Part shown: one piece after another, positions 8,431-15,776 of the stretch
How the letters are laid out: each line of letters opens with the position of its first letter
Numbering within the stretch: the first letter of the stretch is position 1
Source: Halorussus salinus
GTDB taxonomy: Archaea > Halobacteriota > Halobacteria > Halobacteriales > Haladaptataceae
Assembly: GCF_004765815.2 (NCBI RefSeq)
Contig: NZ_ML974128.1
Span: 310,001-374,000, forward strand
DNA length: 64,000 bases
Direction: 5' to 3'
Program-made: the position numbers and the translations under genes
The notes under the pieces: generated by a model
Told to the model about the DNA's origin: nothing
Databases searched by the model: none
What the model saw: the letters and a program-made list of their open reading frames with translations, nothing else

Positions 8431-8724
8431 ATGACCACCTCACTCAAAATCGCCGTGACGGTCCTGACCGCCCTCGCCGTGTTCGGCCTCGGCGCGACCG
8501 TGACCGCGGGCGCTCACGTCACCGACTTCGCCGCCGATCCGGTCTCGGCCGTCGGACACGTCTGTGACCAGTGGGGACTCCAGAACGACTGGGGAGACCA
8601 CCGACACGGTGACGACTGGACGAACCATCCCCACCACGGTGACGGACACCACGGCCAATCGGGTGATCACGGCCCGCACGGTGGACCTCACGGTTCGCAG
8701 GGGTCTCACGGTCCGCATCGCTGA
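8431..8724 (+). CDS. Exported His/Gly-rich peptide, putative metal binder
   Basis: 97 aa. Residues 1-28 are a clear signal peptide or membrane anchor (LKIAVTVLTALAVFGLGATVTAGA). From residue about 58 the mature part is dominated by His, Gly and Asp (HRHGDDWTNHPHHGDGHHG and further HGPHGG repeats); about 17 of the last 40 residues are His. This suggests binding of Zn, Cu or Ni outside the cell. The repeat region is encoded by imperfectly repeated ggtcacacggtgac-like DNA, so the length may vary between strains. Confidence 0.7.
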   Translation: MTTSLKIAVTVLTALAVFGLGATVTAGAHVTDFAADPVSAVGHVCDQWGLQNDWGDHRHGDDWTNHPHHGDGHHGQSGDHGPHGGPHGSQGSHGPHR

Positions 8725-8772
8725 CCGACTCCTGAAACACTAAGCACCTCCGCCGAGTACGTTCGCGACGAC

Positions 8773-9936
8773 ATGACTCTCAAAGTCGGCGTTCTCGGCT
8801 ACCGATTCATGGGCAAAGCCCACGCGAACGCGATGGCTCGACTCCCGATGTTCTTCCCGGAGGCACCGGACGTAGAGCGCCACGTCCTCGTCGGCCGCGA
8901 CGAGGAGGCCCTCGCGGACGCCGCCGACCGCCTCGGGTTCGAGAACACGGCGACCGACTGGGAAGACGTGGTCGACGAGGTAGACGCCTTCTACAACCTC
9001 GGGCCGAACCACGTCCACGCCGAACCCTCCATCGCCGCGCTGGAAGCTGGCACGCCGGTCCTCTCGGAGAAGCCGCTGGCAAACGACTTGGACAGCGCCG
9101 AGCGCATGGCCGCGGCCGCAGAAGACGCTGGCGTGCCGACCGCGACCGCGTTCAACTACCGCTTCGTCCCGGCGATCCGGTACGCCAAAAACCTCATCGA
9201 GGACGGCGAACTCGGCGAGATTCACCACTTCCGCGGGCGCTACTTGCAGGACTGGCTCGTGGACCCCGAGGCCCCGTGGTCGTGGCGCAACAGCGAGGAG
9301 ATGGCCGGGAGCGGCGCGTTGGGCGACCTCGGTGCCCACACCATCGACCTCGCGCGCTTCCTCGTCGGCGACGTGGAACGCGTCTCGGGCCACTGCCAGA
9401 CCTTCGTGGACGAGCGCCCCGTGGAGGGCGAAGGAGGCGACGGTGAGACCGAAACCCGCGAAGTCACGGTAGACGACGCCTACTCCGCGCAGGCCGAACT
9501 GGAGGGCGACGTGATGGCGACCTTCGAAGCCTCGCGCTTCGCCAACGGGCACAAGAACGACCACGCCATCGAAATTCACGGCTCGGAGGGGAGTCTCAAA
9601 TTCTCGCTCGAACGCCTCAACGAGTTGGAGGTCCTGCGCGGCGACGACCGGGGCTACGAGACGATTCTCGTCACCGACGCCGACGACCCGTACGTCGAAC
9701 ACTGGTGGCCGCCGGGCCACGTCCTCGGGTGGGAACACACCTTCGTCCACGAGAACTACGAGTTCCTATCTGCTATCGATAGCGCGGCGTCGGAGACGCC
9801 GCGAGACGGAGGCGGTGAAACCGCCGGAGCAGACGGGGAGTACCACCCCGACTTCCACGACGGCCTCGCGGTCCAGCGCGTCCTCGCGGCAATTCAGGAG
9901 AGCGACGAGCGCGGTGAGTGGGTCTCCGTAAAGTAG
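8773..9936 (+). CDS. Gfo/Idh/MocA family NAD(P)-dependent oxidoreductase
   Basis: 387 aa. N-terminal Rossmann motif VGVLGYRFMGKAHANAM (residues 5-21) and the family motif LSEKPLANDL containing the catalytic EKP Lys (about residue 100). The C-terminal alpha/beta domain includes GALGDLGAHTIDLARFLVG with the conserved D/H pair. A low-complexity segment near residues 334-357 (IDSAASETPRDGGGE) is encoded by three consecutive inverted repeats and looks inserted relative to the family. It probably oxidises a sugar or cyclitol hydroxyl; the substrate is unknown. Confidence 0.92.
   Translation: MTLKVGVLGYRFMGKAHANAMARLPMFFPEAPDVERHVLVGRDEEALADAADRLGFENTATDWEDVVDEVDAFYNLGPNHVHAEPSIAALEAGTPVLSEKPLANDLDSAERMAAAAEDAGVPTATAFNYRFVPAIRYAKNLIEDGELGEIHHFRGRYLQDWLVDPEAPWSWRNSEEMAGSGALGDLGAHTIDLARFLVGDVERVSGHCQTFVDERPVEGEGGDGETETREVTVDDAYSAQAELEGDVMATFEASRFANGHKNDHAIEIHGSEGSLKFSLERLNELEVLRGDDRGYETILVTDADDPYVEHWWPPGHVLGWEHTFVHENYEFLSAIDSAASETPRDGGGETAGADGEYHPDFHDGLAVQRVLAAIQESDERGEWVSVK
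9773..9825 (+). repeat. Three consecutive hairpins inside the oxidoreductase gene
   Basis: Inverted repeats in tandem: ctatcgatag (9773-9782), gcggcgtc-gga-gacgccgc (9784-9802), and ggcggt-gaa-accgcc (9811-9825). They stay in frame and encode a Ser/Ala/Gly/Asp-rich stretch. A similar pair occurs in the gene at 11762-12166. Confidence 0.7.
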
Positions 9937-9975
9937 ATCGGCGCAAGTAGTGGCCGACACACCGCCTTCCGTTTC

Positions 9976-10431
9976 TCAGTCCGATTCTTCCAAGTCTTCG
10001 CCGAACCGGGTCGCCTCCACGAACTGCTCGGAGAGGAAGTCCTCTAACAGGAGCAAGACGTTGTAGAGGAACGTCGCCTGAAACCCCACGAGTGGGAAGG
10101 CCAACCACCCCGGCGTCGAGTGAGCCACGACGAACCGAACCAGCAGGTAGGCCACGACGAGGTTGCCCAGCGTCGAGACGACGTGAACCATCGAGGTGAC
10201 GACCAGCGGCGTGTCGTCGTCGGCGGGTTCCCGGACTATCTCCCGGAACGCGATGGCCCCGAGGACCGCGAAACCCAGAATCGCGCCGAACGCGAGCAGG
10301 AGGATGTGAAACAGGTCCGGCGTCTGGACCTTGTAGATGAGCATCGCGCCGGACCCCCAGATGGTCAGGGTGTAGCCGTACGCTTCCGACTCGGCGGTGA
10401 GGTTGTGCGCGAGTCGGCGTCTCGGGTCCAT
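9976..10431 (-). CDS. Haloarchaeal four-helix membrane protein, function unknown
   Basis: 151 aa. Four hydrophobic segments: YTLTIWGSGAMLIY, ILLLAFGAILGFAVLGAIAF, VTSMVHVVSTLGNLVVAYLLVRFVV, and WLAFPLVGFQATFLYNVLLLLEDFL. The N-terminal MDPRRRLAHNLTAESEAYGY and the acidic C-terminus are probably cytosolic. I do not recognise a functional family. It sits downstream of the eIF2B-like gene on the same strand, separated by a 9-bp perfect hairpin. Confidence 0.7.
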   Translation of the reverse strand: MDPRRRLAHNLTAESEAYGYTLTIWGSGAMLIYKVQTPDLFHILLLAFGAILGFAVLGAIAFREIVREPADDDTPLVVTSMVHVVSTLGNLVVAYLLVRFVVAHSTPGWLAFPLVGFQATFLYNVLLLLEDFLSEQFVEATRFGEDLEESD

Positions 10432-10468
10432 GACTCGAATCCAGCACGGGCACCCTCTTCGGTTTGCT

Positions 10469-10491
10469 GGCAGTTCCCTCCCGGAACTGCC
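10469..10491 (-). terminator. Intergenic hairpin after the eIF2B-like gene
   Basis: Perfect inverted repeat ggcagttcc / ggaactgcc with a 5-nt loop, 14 nt past the stop of the upstream minus-strand gene. There is no T-run, so it may be a processing or stability element, not a classical terminator. Confidence 0.4.
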
Positions 10492-10504
10492 GGACGCTCG
10501 CGCG

Positions 10505-11356
10505 TCAGAACTCCCGAACGCCCTCGTCGGTGACGACCGAATCGAGGAGGTCGGTCGGCGTCGCGTCGTAGGCCGGGTTCTCCACGGAGAAGCCCTCCGC
10601 GGGTTCGAGCAGGACCTCGCTGGGCGACCGGAAGTCGTTCTCGAACCGGAAGCCCTCGCCGACCAGTTTGGCCGACGACCCGACGACGGTGACGGGAACG
10701 TCTACCTCGTCGGCGGTCGCGGCCAGCGGGAAGGTGCCGATGCGGTTGTAGAGCGTGTCGTTCACGATGCAGTCCATGCCCAACAGCACGCGGTCGCACT
10801 CGGGCAGGTAGTGGCCGGAGGCCCCGTCCACGACGAGGTGAGCGTCCACGCGGTCCATCTCCGCGAGGGCGCGGGCGGTCTTGCGACCGAGGTAGCGCGG
10901 CCGGGCCTCGGTGACGTACACCGTCAGGTAACGCCCGTCGGAGACCGCTTTCTCGATGGCCTCCAGCACCGTCGAGGAGTAGTCGTGGGTCAGGATGGTC
11001 GCGCCGTCCTCCACGAAGTCCATCGCGTTCTCGGCCGCCCGGCGCTTGGCGGTCTCGACCTGCTCGACCACCTTGTCGACCGCGGCGTCGAGCGCGGCCG
11101 TGGCCTCCTCGACGGTCCCGGCGTCGGCGTCCTCGACCATCGAGACGATGGCGCGCTGGGTCGTCACCAGCGAGGCGTGGGAGGGGTTCGCACGCCGGAG
11201 CGCCGACGAGTTGCGTTCGAGGTCGCGCTCGAAGTCCTCGACCGAGGCGAACTCCCGGTCGCGCAGGTCCTCCAACGCTCTGGCGGCCTTCACGGCGACG
11301 ACGGAGGAGCTGTGGGTCTGCATCTCCCGTATCTCCTCGACCGTCTCGTCTATCAT
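10505..11356 (-). CDS. eIF2B-alpha / ribose-1,5-bisphosphate isomerase-like protein
   Basis: 283 aa from the ATG at 11356. An N-terminal helical domain (residues 1-110) precedes a Rossmann-like domain: GATILTHDYSSTVLEAIEKA, LTVYVTEARPRYLGRKTARAL, VDAHLVVDGASGHYLPECDRVLLGMDCIVNDTLYNRIGTF. These motifs define the IF-2B/MtnA/R15Pi superfamily, where the DC... Asp/Cys region is catalytic in isomerases. Whether this member is an isomerase in the archaeal AMP/pentose bisphosphate pathway or an eIF2B-like protein cannot be settled by sequence reading. Confidence 0.85.
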   Translation of the reverse strand: MIDETVEEIREMQTHSSSVVAVKAARALEDLRDREFASVEDFERDLERNSSALRRANPSHASLVTTQRAIVSMVEDADAGTVEEATAALDAAVDKVVEQVETAKRRAAENAMDFVEDGATILTHDYSSTVLEAIEKAVSDGRYLTVYVTEARPRYLGRKTARALAEMDRVDAHLVVDGASGHYLPECDRVLLGMDCIVNDTLYNRIGTFPLAATADEVDVPVTVVGSSAKLVGEGFRFENDFRSPSEVLLEPAEGFSVENPAYDATPTDLLDSVVTDEGVREF

Positions 11357-11761
11357 ACCTGAAGGGTCTCCGGCGCGCGCCAAAGGTCTTGCTTCTCGGC
11401 GCGCGAAGCGGCTGTTCGGGAGTCAGGAATCGGAGTCGTCGCGGAGTCGGCGTCGGCGTTTTCGGGTTCGCTACGCTACTCTCTCCATCTCGGCGCGCGG
11501 TGGCGCGACCGCTCCGCGGGTCGCGCCAACCGCGCGAGGGACGAACGACCGAGCGGAGCGAGGGAGTGAGGCGGTTGGGGAGGCGTGAGGCTGATGCGGT
11601 GCGGGGCGGTGCGGTGGACTCCTTGGAGTCGGCATTAGTTCGCTTCTCTCGTCCGTTCTCCTATCGTCTCGCTTCGCTGATTTCAGCCCGTATAACGACG
11701 AGAATCGTCGTACCGATTCCTAGGCGACAGTCGAAAGTAGCCACCCTCCCAACGTATCACC
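11357..11761. other. 405-nt gene-free interval holding the first copy of a dispersed repeat
   Basis: Short reading frames in this stretch are Arg/Ser-rich and show no conserved protein. The interval holds a long hairpin and a repeat shared with 22995-23140, followed by a pyrimidine-rich, more AT-rich stretch with tataacgac near 11690 that may contain the promoter of the next plus-strand gene. Confidence 0.6.
11490..11655 (+). repeat. Dispersed structured repeat, copy 1
   Basis: It opens with a hairpin of about 17 bp at 11494-11536 (outer cgcgcgg/ccgcgcg, inner ggcgcgacc/ggtcgcgcc, one bulged A). It continues with gcggttggggagg, a gcggtg-rich stretch, and ends with ggactcctt...gtcggca...cgcttctc. 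The same order of elements occurs at 22995-23140, where the stem is kept although its bases differ. Confidence 0.7.
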
Positions 11762-12166
11762 ATGACCGAGGTCCGCTACTACTGCCCGCGCTGTGGTGCC
11801 ATCGCCGCGCTCGAACGCGAGGGCTACCTCGCCGACAAGTGCGTGACGCCATACCCACTCGACGGCTGGGAGTACGCCGACGCCTACGACGACTTCGAGG
11901 ATAGCGCGGAACGAAGCTCCGCGGACCATTCGAGCGGGCGAAGCCCGCGAGAAGACGCCGACGGCGTGGAAATCGTCTGTGGGGCCGACGAGACCGACGG
12001 CGAGGGCTGTGGCGAAGTCTACTATCTCAGCTTCGTGAAGTACGAAGAGGGCACCGAGATAGACCCCAAAGACCGGTCGTTCGTACCGCCGACCGTGGAC
12101 GGCCCCGCGATAGCAGAGCGCGAAGAGGAGGACGACGACGGGCCGCGGTTCGACTTCAAGCCGTAG
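11762..12166 (+). CDS. Zinc-ribbon protein (DUF7130, rubredoxin-like)
   Basis: 134 aa. The N-terminal half-knuckle YYCPRCGAIAAL (C8/C11) is followed by DKCVTP. Farther on, VEIVCGADETDGEGCGEVYYLSFVKYEEG carries two more cysteines, giving a rubredoxin-like metal site. Between them, residues about 48-64 (SAERSSADHSSGRSPRE) are low-complexity and encoded by two adjacent hairpins, so they look like an insertion. Acidic C-terminus. Role unknown; small zinc-ribbon proteins of haloarchaea are often regulators or chaperone partners. Confidence 0.78.
   Translation: MTEVRYYCPRCGAIAALEREGYLADKCVTPYPLDGWEYADAYDDFEDSAERSSADHSSGRSPREDADGVEIVCGADETDGEGCGEVYYLSFVKYEEGTEIDPKDRSFVPPTVDGPAIAEREEEDDDGPRFDFKP
11905..11948 (+). 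repeat. Pair of hairpins inserted in frame in the zinc-ribbon gene
   Basis: cgcgga/tccgcg with a 7-nt loop (11905-11923) and gcgggc-gaa-gcccgc (11934-11948). Both stay in frame and encode a Ser/Arg/Glu-rich segment that separates the two metal-binding halves of the protein. Confidence 0.65.
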
Positions 12167-12179
12167 CGTTCGCCGTGAC

Positions 12180-12398
12180 TCACTCCCCGGCGTCGGACTC
12201 CTCGCTGTTCGACTTCTCTGCGTCCGACTCCTCGGATTCCGGTTCCTCTCGCTCTTTCAACCACCTGTCGAGGAGTTCCCGTATCGCGGCCTCGCGGTTG
12301 TCCCGGTGGTCCGCGAACGCGATGTCGTCGATTTCGTCAAGTTCCTCCTCGGAGAGTTCGAGCGTGACCGACTCCATGTCGAGGTGGTCCTGATGCAT
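12180..12398 (-). CDS. Ribbon-helix-helix (CopG/MetJ-type) DNA-binding protein
   Basis: 72 aa from the ATG at 12398; an ATG at 12377 (MESVTLEL) would give 65 aa. The strand MESVTLELSEEE followed by two helices, LDEIDDIAFADHRDNREAAIRELLDRWL, is a standard ribbon-helix-helix fold; RHH proteins dimerise and insert the strand pair into the DNA major groove. The tail is Glu/Ser-rich. Tail-to-tail with the zinc-ribbon gene, 13 nt apart. No toxin gene is adjacent. Confidence 0.8.
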   Translation of the reverse strand: MHQDHLDMESVTLELSEEELDEIDDIAFADHRDNREAAIRELLDRWLKEREEPESEESDAEKSNSEESDAGE

Positions 12399-12507
12399 AT
12401 CGAATATCCACCGAAGCACGGACACAAATAAATTCGTCAGACGGGCGGCCGACGACGACCGAACGTGTCGCGCGAGCGACGACGGAACCGGCCGGAGTGA
12501 CCGTCGG

Positions 12508-12771
12508 TTAGCCCTCGGACCCGCGACGCTCCACGACGACTTCCTTGGTCTGCTTGGCGTCGATACCGAACAGGAACCCGGAGATAAAGAGCAGTTCGTT
12601 GCCGAGGTAGTACTGGTCGATAATCCCGTTCACGAGAGCGATATCGGGCGTCGTGGTCCCGAGGAGTACGAGGACGAGCGCGACGATTGCGGCGAGGCCC
12701 GCGAACCACCGGACCACGGTTCCCGAGACGAACCCGACGAGGAAGACGAGGAGGGCGCTGAAGAGGCTCAT
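12508..12771 (-). CDS. Small membrane protein, function unknown
   Basis: 87 aa. Two to three hydrophobic segments: SALLVFLVGFVSGTVVRWF, LAAIVALVLVLLGTTT, and ELLFISGFLFGID. C-terminus charged (KQTKEVVVERRGSEG) and probably cytosolic. It follows another small membrane protein gene on the same strand after 45 nt; they may form a transcript. No family recognised. Confidence 0.65.
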   Translation of the reverse strand: MSLFSALLVFLVGFVSGTVVRWFAGLAAIVALVLVLLGTTTPDIALVNGIIDQYYLGNELLFISGFLFGIDAKQTKEVVVERRGSEG

Positions 12772-12816
12772 CGGTCGAACAGAGGCCGGATTCGGGCTTC
12801 AAACTACCGGAGGTGG

Positions 12817-13017
12817 TCACTGCTCCGCGGTCTCGAAGACGGCGAACAGGTCGAGTCCGATGCCGAGGAGACAGACCAGCGCCCCGAGTTGCGCCACGCC
12901 CATGTCGCTCTGGTACCCGCTCGAAATCCAGAGGCTGTCCGCGACGACGTACGCCAGCAGGACGAGACCGAACCGGAAGACGTTCCTCGCCACTGCTCGC
13001 GTCTGCTCGGCGTTCAT
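12817..13017 (-). CDS. Small membrane protein, function unknown
   Basis: 66 aa. Two transmembrane helices (NVFRFGLVLLAYVVADSLWI and VAQLGALVCLLGIGLDLFAVF) joined by a short loop (SSGYQSDMG). ATG start at 13017. Positioned between rtcB, whose transcript runs towards it, and the gene at 12508-12771. No motif with a known activity. Confidence 0.65.
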   Translation of the reverse strand: MNAEQTRAVARNVFRFGLVLLAYVVADSLWISSGYQSDMGVAQLGALVCLLGIGLDLFAVFETAEQ

Positions 13018-13082
13018 GTACCGTCCTGCCTCCCCTCGTGAAAAAACGCTGTCGATTGGACCGCCGAAAACCGGCGTCCGGA

Positions 13083-14576
13083 CTATCCCTTGATGTTGCA
13101 GACCGGGAACGTCCGCGCCACCTTGTCGCCGATACCGAGCGCGTCGCTCACCCGAACCACCTCGTCCACGTCCTTGTAGACGCCCGGTGCCTCCTCGGCG
13201 ACGGTGGCCCCGCTCTGAGCCTTGACGTAGATGTGTTCCTGCTCCAGTTCGTCCTGCACGTCGCCGCCCCAGTAGTCCTTCTTGGCCTGCGTCCTGCTCA
13301 TCGTCCGGCCCGCGCCGTGGGCCGTCGAACCGAACGTGAGGTCCATCGACTCGTCGCCGCCCCGGAGGACGTAGCTCCCCGCGCCCATGCTACCGGGGAT
13401 GATGATGGGCTGGCCCACGTCGAGGTACGCGCCGGGGACCTCCTCGTGGCCTGCGGGGAACGCTCGGGTCGCGCCCTTCCGGTGGACGAACAGCTCTCGT
13501 TCTTCACCATCTTCCACGGCGTGAGTCTCTTTCTTGGCGATGTTGTGGGCCACGTCGTACAGCAGGTCCATACCCAGCGACTCCCAGTCGGAGCCGAAGA
13601 CCTTCTCGAACACCTGCCGCGTGCGGTGCATGATGAGCTGGCGGTTCACCCACGCGAAGTTGATGCAGGCGCACATCGCGTCGTAGTAGTCCTCCGCGAG
13701 TTGCGTTCCTGCGGGCGCGGCCGCGAGTTCCTTGTCGGGCAACTGCGAGAGGAGTCCCGCGTGAGCCTTCTCGATGTCTCGCAGGTAGTCGGTACAGACC
13801 TGATGGCCCAGTCCGCGGCTCCCGCAGTGGATGAGGACGACGATTTGGCCCTCCTCCAGTCCGTAAGCGTCGGCCACGTCGTCCAGATACGTGTCGGTCA
13901 CGCGCTGGACTTCGAGGAAGTGGTTGCCCGACCCGAGACTCCCGATTTGGTTCTTTCCTCTGTCTTTGGCTTTCTGGGAGACCTTCGCGGGGTCGCTATC
14001 GTGGCGTACGCCCTCGTCCTCGCAGTGCGCGAGGTCTTCTTCGACCGCCCAGCCCTCTTCGAGCGCCCACTCCATCCCGCGGTCGAGGATGGCCTCCACG
14101 GCGTCCATGTCGCCCTCCACGATGCCGCCGCCGCCGAGCCCCGAGGGAATATTGGCGAACAGGGCGTCGAGCAGTTCCTCCTCGCGGCCCTGCACCTCGT
14201 CGTAGCTGAGGTCCGTCTTCATCATTCTTACGCCGCAGTTGATGTCGTAACCAACAGCTCCGGGCGAGATACAGCCCTCCTCGGCGTCGATTCCGGCCAC
14301 GCCGCCGACCGGGAAGCCGTAGCCCTGATGGCCGTCGGGCATGCAGACGTTGTACTTCCGGACGCCGGGCAGGTGCGTCGAGTTCTTCAGCTGTTCGAGG
14401 GTCTTGTCGTCGGCTATCTGGTCCAGTAGCTCCTCGCTGGCCAGCACGCGCGCCGGGACGCGCATGTCGCCGTCCTTCGGAATCTCCCAGACGTAGTCGC
14501 GGACCTTGTGGAGTGTGACCTCGCCCGCCTCGTAGGTTTCTCCCGCGTCGGCGTCTCCCGCGTCGTTCGTAGTCAT
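13083..14576 (-). CDS. rtcB: RNA-splicing ligase RtcB
   Basis: 497 aa. GTP- and Mn2+-dependent ligase that joins 2',3'-cyclic phosphate and 5'-OH ends, needed for archaeal tRNA splicing. Family motifs are present in order: YNVCMPDGHQGYGFPVGGVAG, GAVGYDINCGVRMMKT (metal-binding Asp/Cys), SLGSGNHFLEVQ, HCGSRGLGHQV, FGSTAHGAGRTMSR (the guanylated His), and C-terminal DVDEVVRVSDALGIGDKVARTFPVCNIKG. Full length and no intein. The archease gene lies just upstream on the same strand, 87 nt before this start, matching the common archaeal pairing. Confidence 0.97.
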   Translation of the reverse strand: MTTNDAGDADAGETYEAGEVTLHKVRDYVWEIPKDGDMRVPARVLASEELLDQIADDKTLEQLKNSTHLPGVRKYNVCMPDGHQGYGFPVGGVAGIDAEEGCISPGAVGYDINCGVRMMKTDLSYDEVQGREEELLDALFANIPSGLGGGGIVEGDMDAVEAILDRGMEWALEEGWAVEEDLAHCEDEGVRHDSDPAKVSQKAKDRGKNQIGSLGSGNHFLEVQRVTDTYLDDVADAYGLEEGQIVVLIHCGSRGLGHQVCTDYLRDIEKAHAGLLSQLPDKELAAAPAGTQLAEDYYDAMCACINFAWVNRQLIMHRTRQVFEKVFGSDWESLGMDLLYDVAHNIAKKETHAVEDGEERELFVHRKGATRAFPAGHEEVPGAYLDVGQPIIIPGSMGAGSYVLRGGDESMDLTFGSTAHGAGRTMSRTQAKKDYWGGDVQDELEQEHIYVKAQSGATVAEEAPGVYKDVDEVVRVSDALGIGDKVARTFPVCNIKG

Positions 14577-14663
14577 ACTCGTCAGTTCGTCGTCCCACCG
14601 GAATACGTTTCGCCATTCGCCTCCGCTCGTGACCTGTCAACGCGCTCCAAAATCTTCTCGCGG

Positions 14664-15077
14664 TTACACGTCTAGCACGACGTAGGCCCGCCACCCCTCG
14701 TCGGTCTCGACCAGTTCCATCTCGGAGTAGGTGACGGCCTTGATTTCGCGGGCCGTGATTTCGGCGAGCGGGACGCCGCGGGCGCTCGCGGTCACGGCGA
14801 ACTCGTCGGCCTCCTCTCGAATCTCGGCGTCGTTGTCCACCGGGAGGACCGCTCGCACGTCGCGCTCGTAGATGAGTTGGTCGAGGTAGTCGAACAGGAG
14901 CGCCTCGCGGCTTTCGGCCTCGACCTCGAAGTCGAATCGCTCGCCGGTCTCGGCGGGAATCTCGTCGCACATCGCGGCGGCCATCCCGTCGCCCGCGGCG
15001 GCGAACACCGCGGCGAGCGTCGGTCCGGTGGCTTCGACCGCCACGTCGGCGGTGTGGTCGCGGAGTTCGTATCCCAT
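14664..15077 (-). CDS. Archease, RtcB cofactor
   Basis: 137 aa from the ATG at 15077 (MGYELRDHTADVAVEATG). Archease activates RtcB by promoting its guanylylation and making multiple turnover possible. The motif DHTADVAV at the start holds the conserved metal-binding Asp/His, and the C-terminal AREIKAVTYSEMELV and WRAYVVLDV match the family end. Precedes rtcB in the same direction, so the two are probably co-transcribed. Confidence 0.95.
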   Translation of the reverse strand: MGYELRDHTADVAVEATGPTLAAVFAAAGDGMAAAMCDEIPAETGERFDFEVEAESREALLFDYLDQLIYERDVRAVLPVDNDAEIREEADEFAVTASARGVPLAEITAREIKAVTYSEMELVETDEGWRAYVVLDV

Positions 15078-15202
15078 GCCCGAGGAGACGACTGGGTATC
15101 GGATAGTTCCCGCCGTTTCCGGGCGGGCCGACCGCCCGCGACCGGCCGCGCCGGGCCGTCTGCGCGCCGGTCGGACGACACCGCGTCCCAAGGGCGGTGG
15201 AA

Positions 15203-15209
15203 TTATATT
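15203..15209 (+). promoter_or_regulatory. TATA box of the acetyltransferase gene
   Basis: ttatatt within aattatattg, 27 nt before the GTG at 15233. The spacing supports a leaderless transcript starting at that GTG and decides the start against the upstream in-frame GTG at 15197, which lies before the TATA box. Confidence 0.65.
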
Positions 15210-15232
15210 GCCCACCGACCTACGCCAAACTA

Positions 15233-15721
15233 GTGAGCGTCAACGTCGATACCGAAATCGCCCGCCCCGGCGACGACAGCTACGTCGAGGCGGCGTGGCA
15301 ACTCAAAGAGCGCATCCGCCACGATGAAGACGTGCTCAAACAGCGCAAGGGCTTTTTCACCGACGCCTACCGGCGCTCGACGGTCTATCTCTTGGTAAGC
15401 AGGGAAGGCGGCGACGAACGACTGATGGGGTTCGCGGCGGTCCGACGCGACGGTTACATCCTCTTTCTGGCCGTCTCGCCGAAGTTCCGCGGCGAGGGGG
15501 TCGGCAAGCGACTCGTCGGCCGAGTCGCGGAGGACCACGACACCATCACCTGTCACGCGCGAGCGAGCAACGAGAACGCGCTGGGCTTCTACGAGCATCT
15601 CGGCTTCGAGGTGGACCGCCACATCGAGAACTACTACGAGGACGGTGGCGACGCCTACTATCTGAAACTCGGCAGGAGCAACAGCCTCACCGAGAAGCTC
15701 TCGGAGTTCATGCGCGGGTAG
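15233..15721 (+). CDS. GNAT family N-acetyltransferase
   Basis: 162 aa from the GTG at 15233, chosen because a TATA box lies 27 nt upstream. Acetyl-CoA binding motif ILFLAVSPKFRGEGVGKRLVGRV (residues about 78-100, RxxGxG). The last strands (SNENALGFYEHLGFEVDRHIENYY) match RimI-like enzymes that acetylate protein N-termini or small amines. Acceptor not known. Divergent from archease. Confidence 0.88.
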   Translation: MSVNVDTEIARPGDDSYVEAAWQLKERIRHDEDVLKQRKGFFTDAYRRSTVYLLVSREGGDERLMGFAAVRRDGYILFLAVSPKFRGEGVGKRLVGRVAEDHDTITCHARASNENALGFYEHLGFEVDRHIENYYEDGGDAYYLKLGRSNSLTEKLSEFMRG

Positions 15722-15776
15722 GTCGCCAAAAGTGACGCCCGGAATAGTTTTGCCGGTGGCGTGAGCCACCCGATTC

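Noticed and set aside
12813..14429. Plus-strand 538-codon frame opposite rtcB
   Set aside because: Mirror frame of a well-supported gene; composition (Val/His/Arg-rich, no motifs) is that of an antisense shadow.
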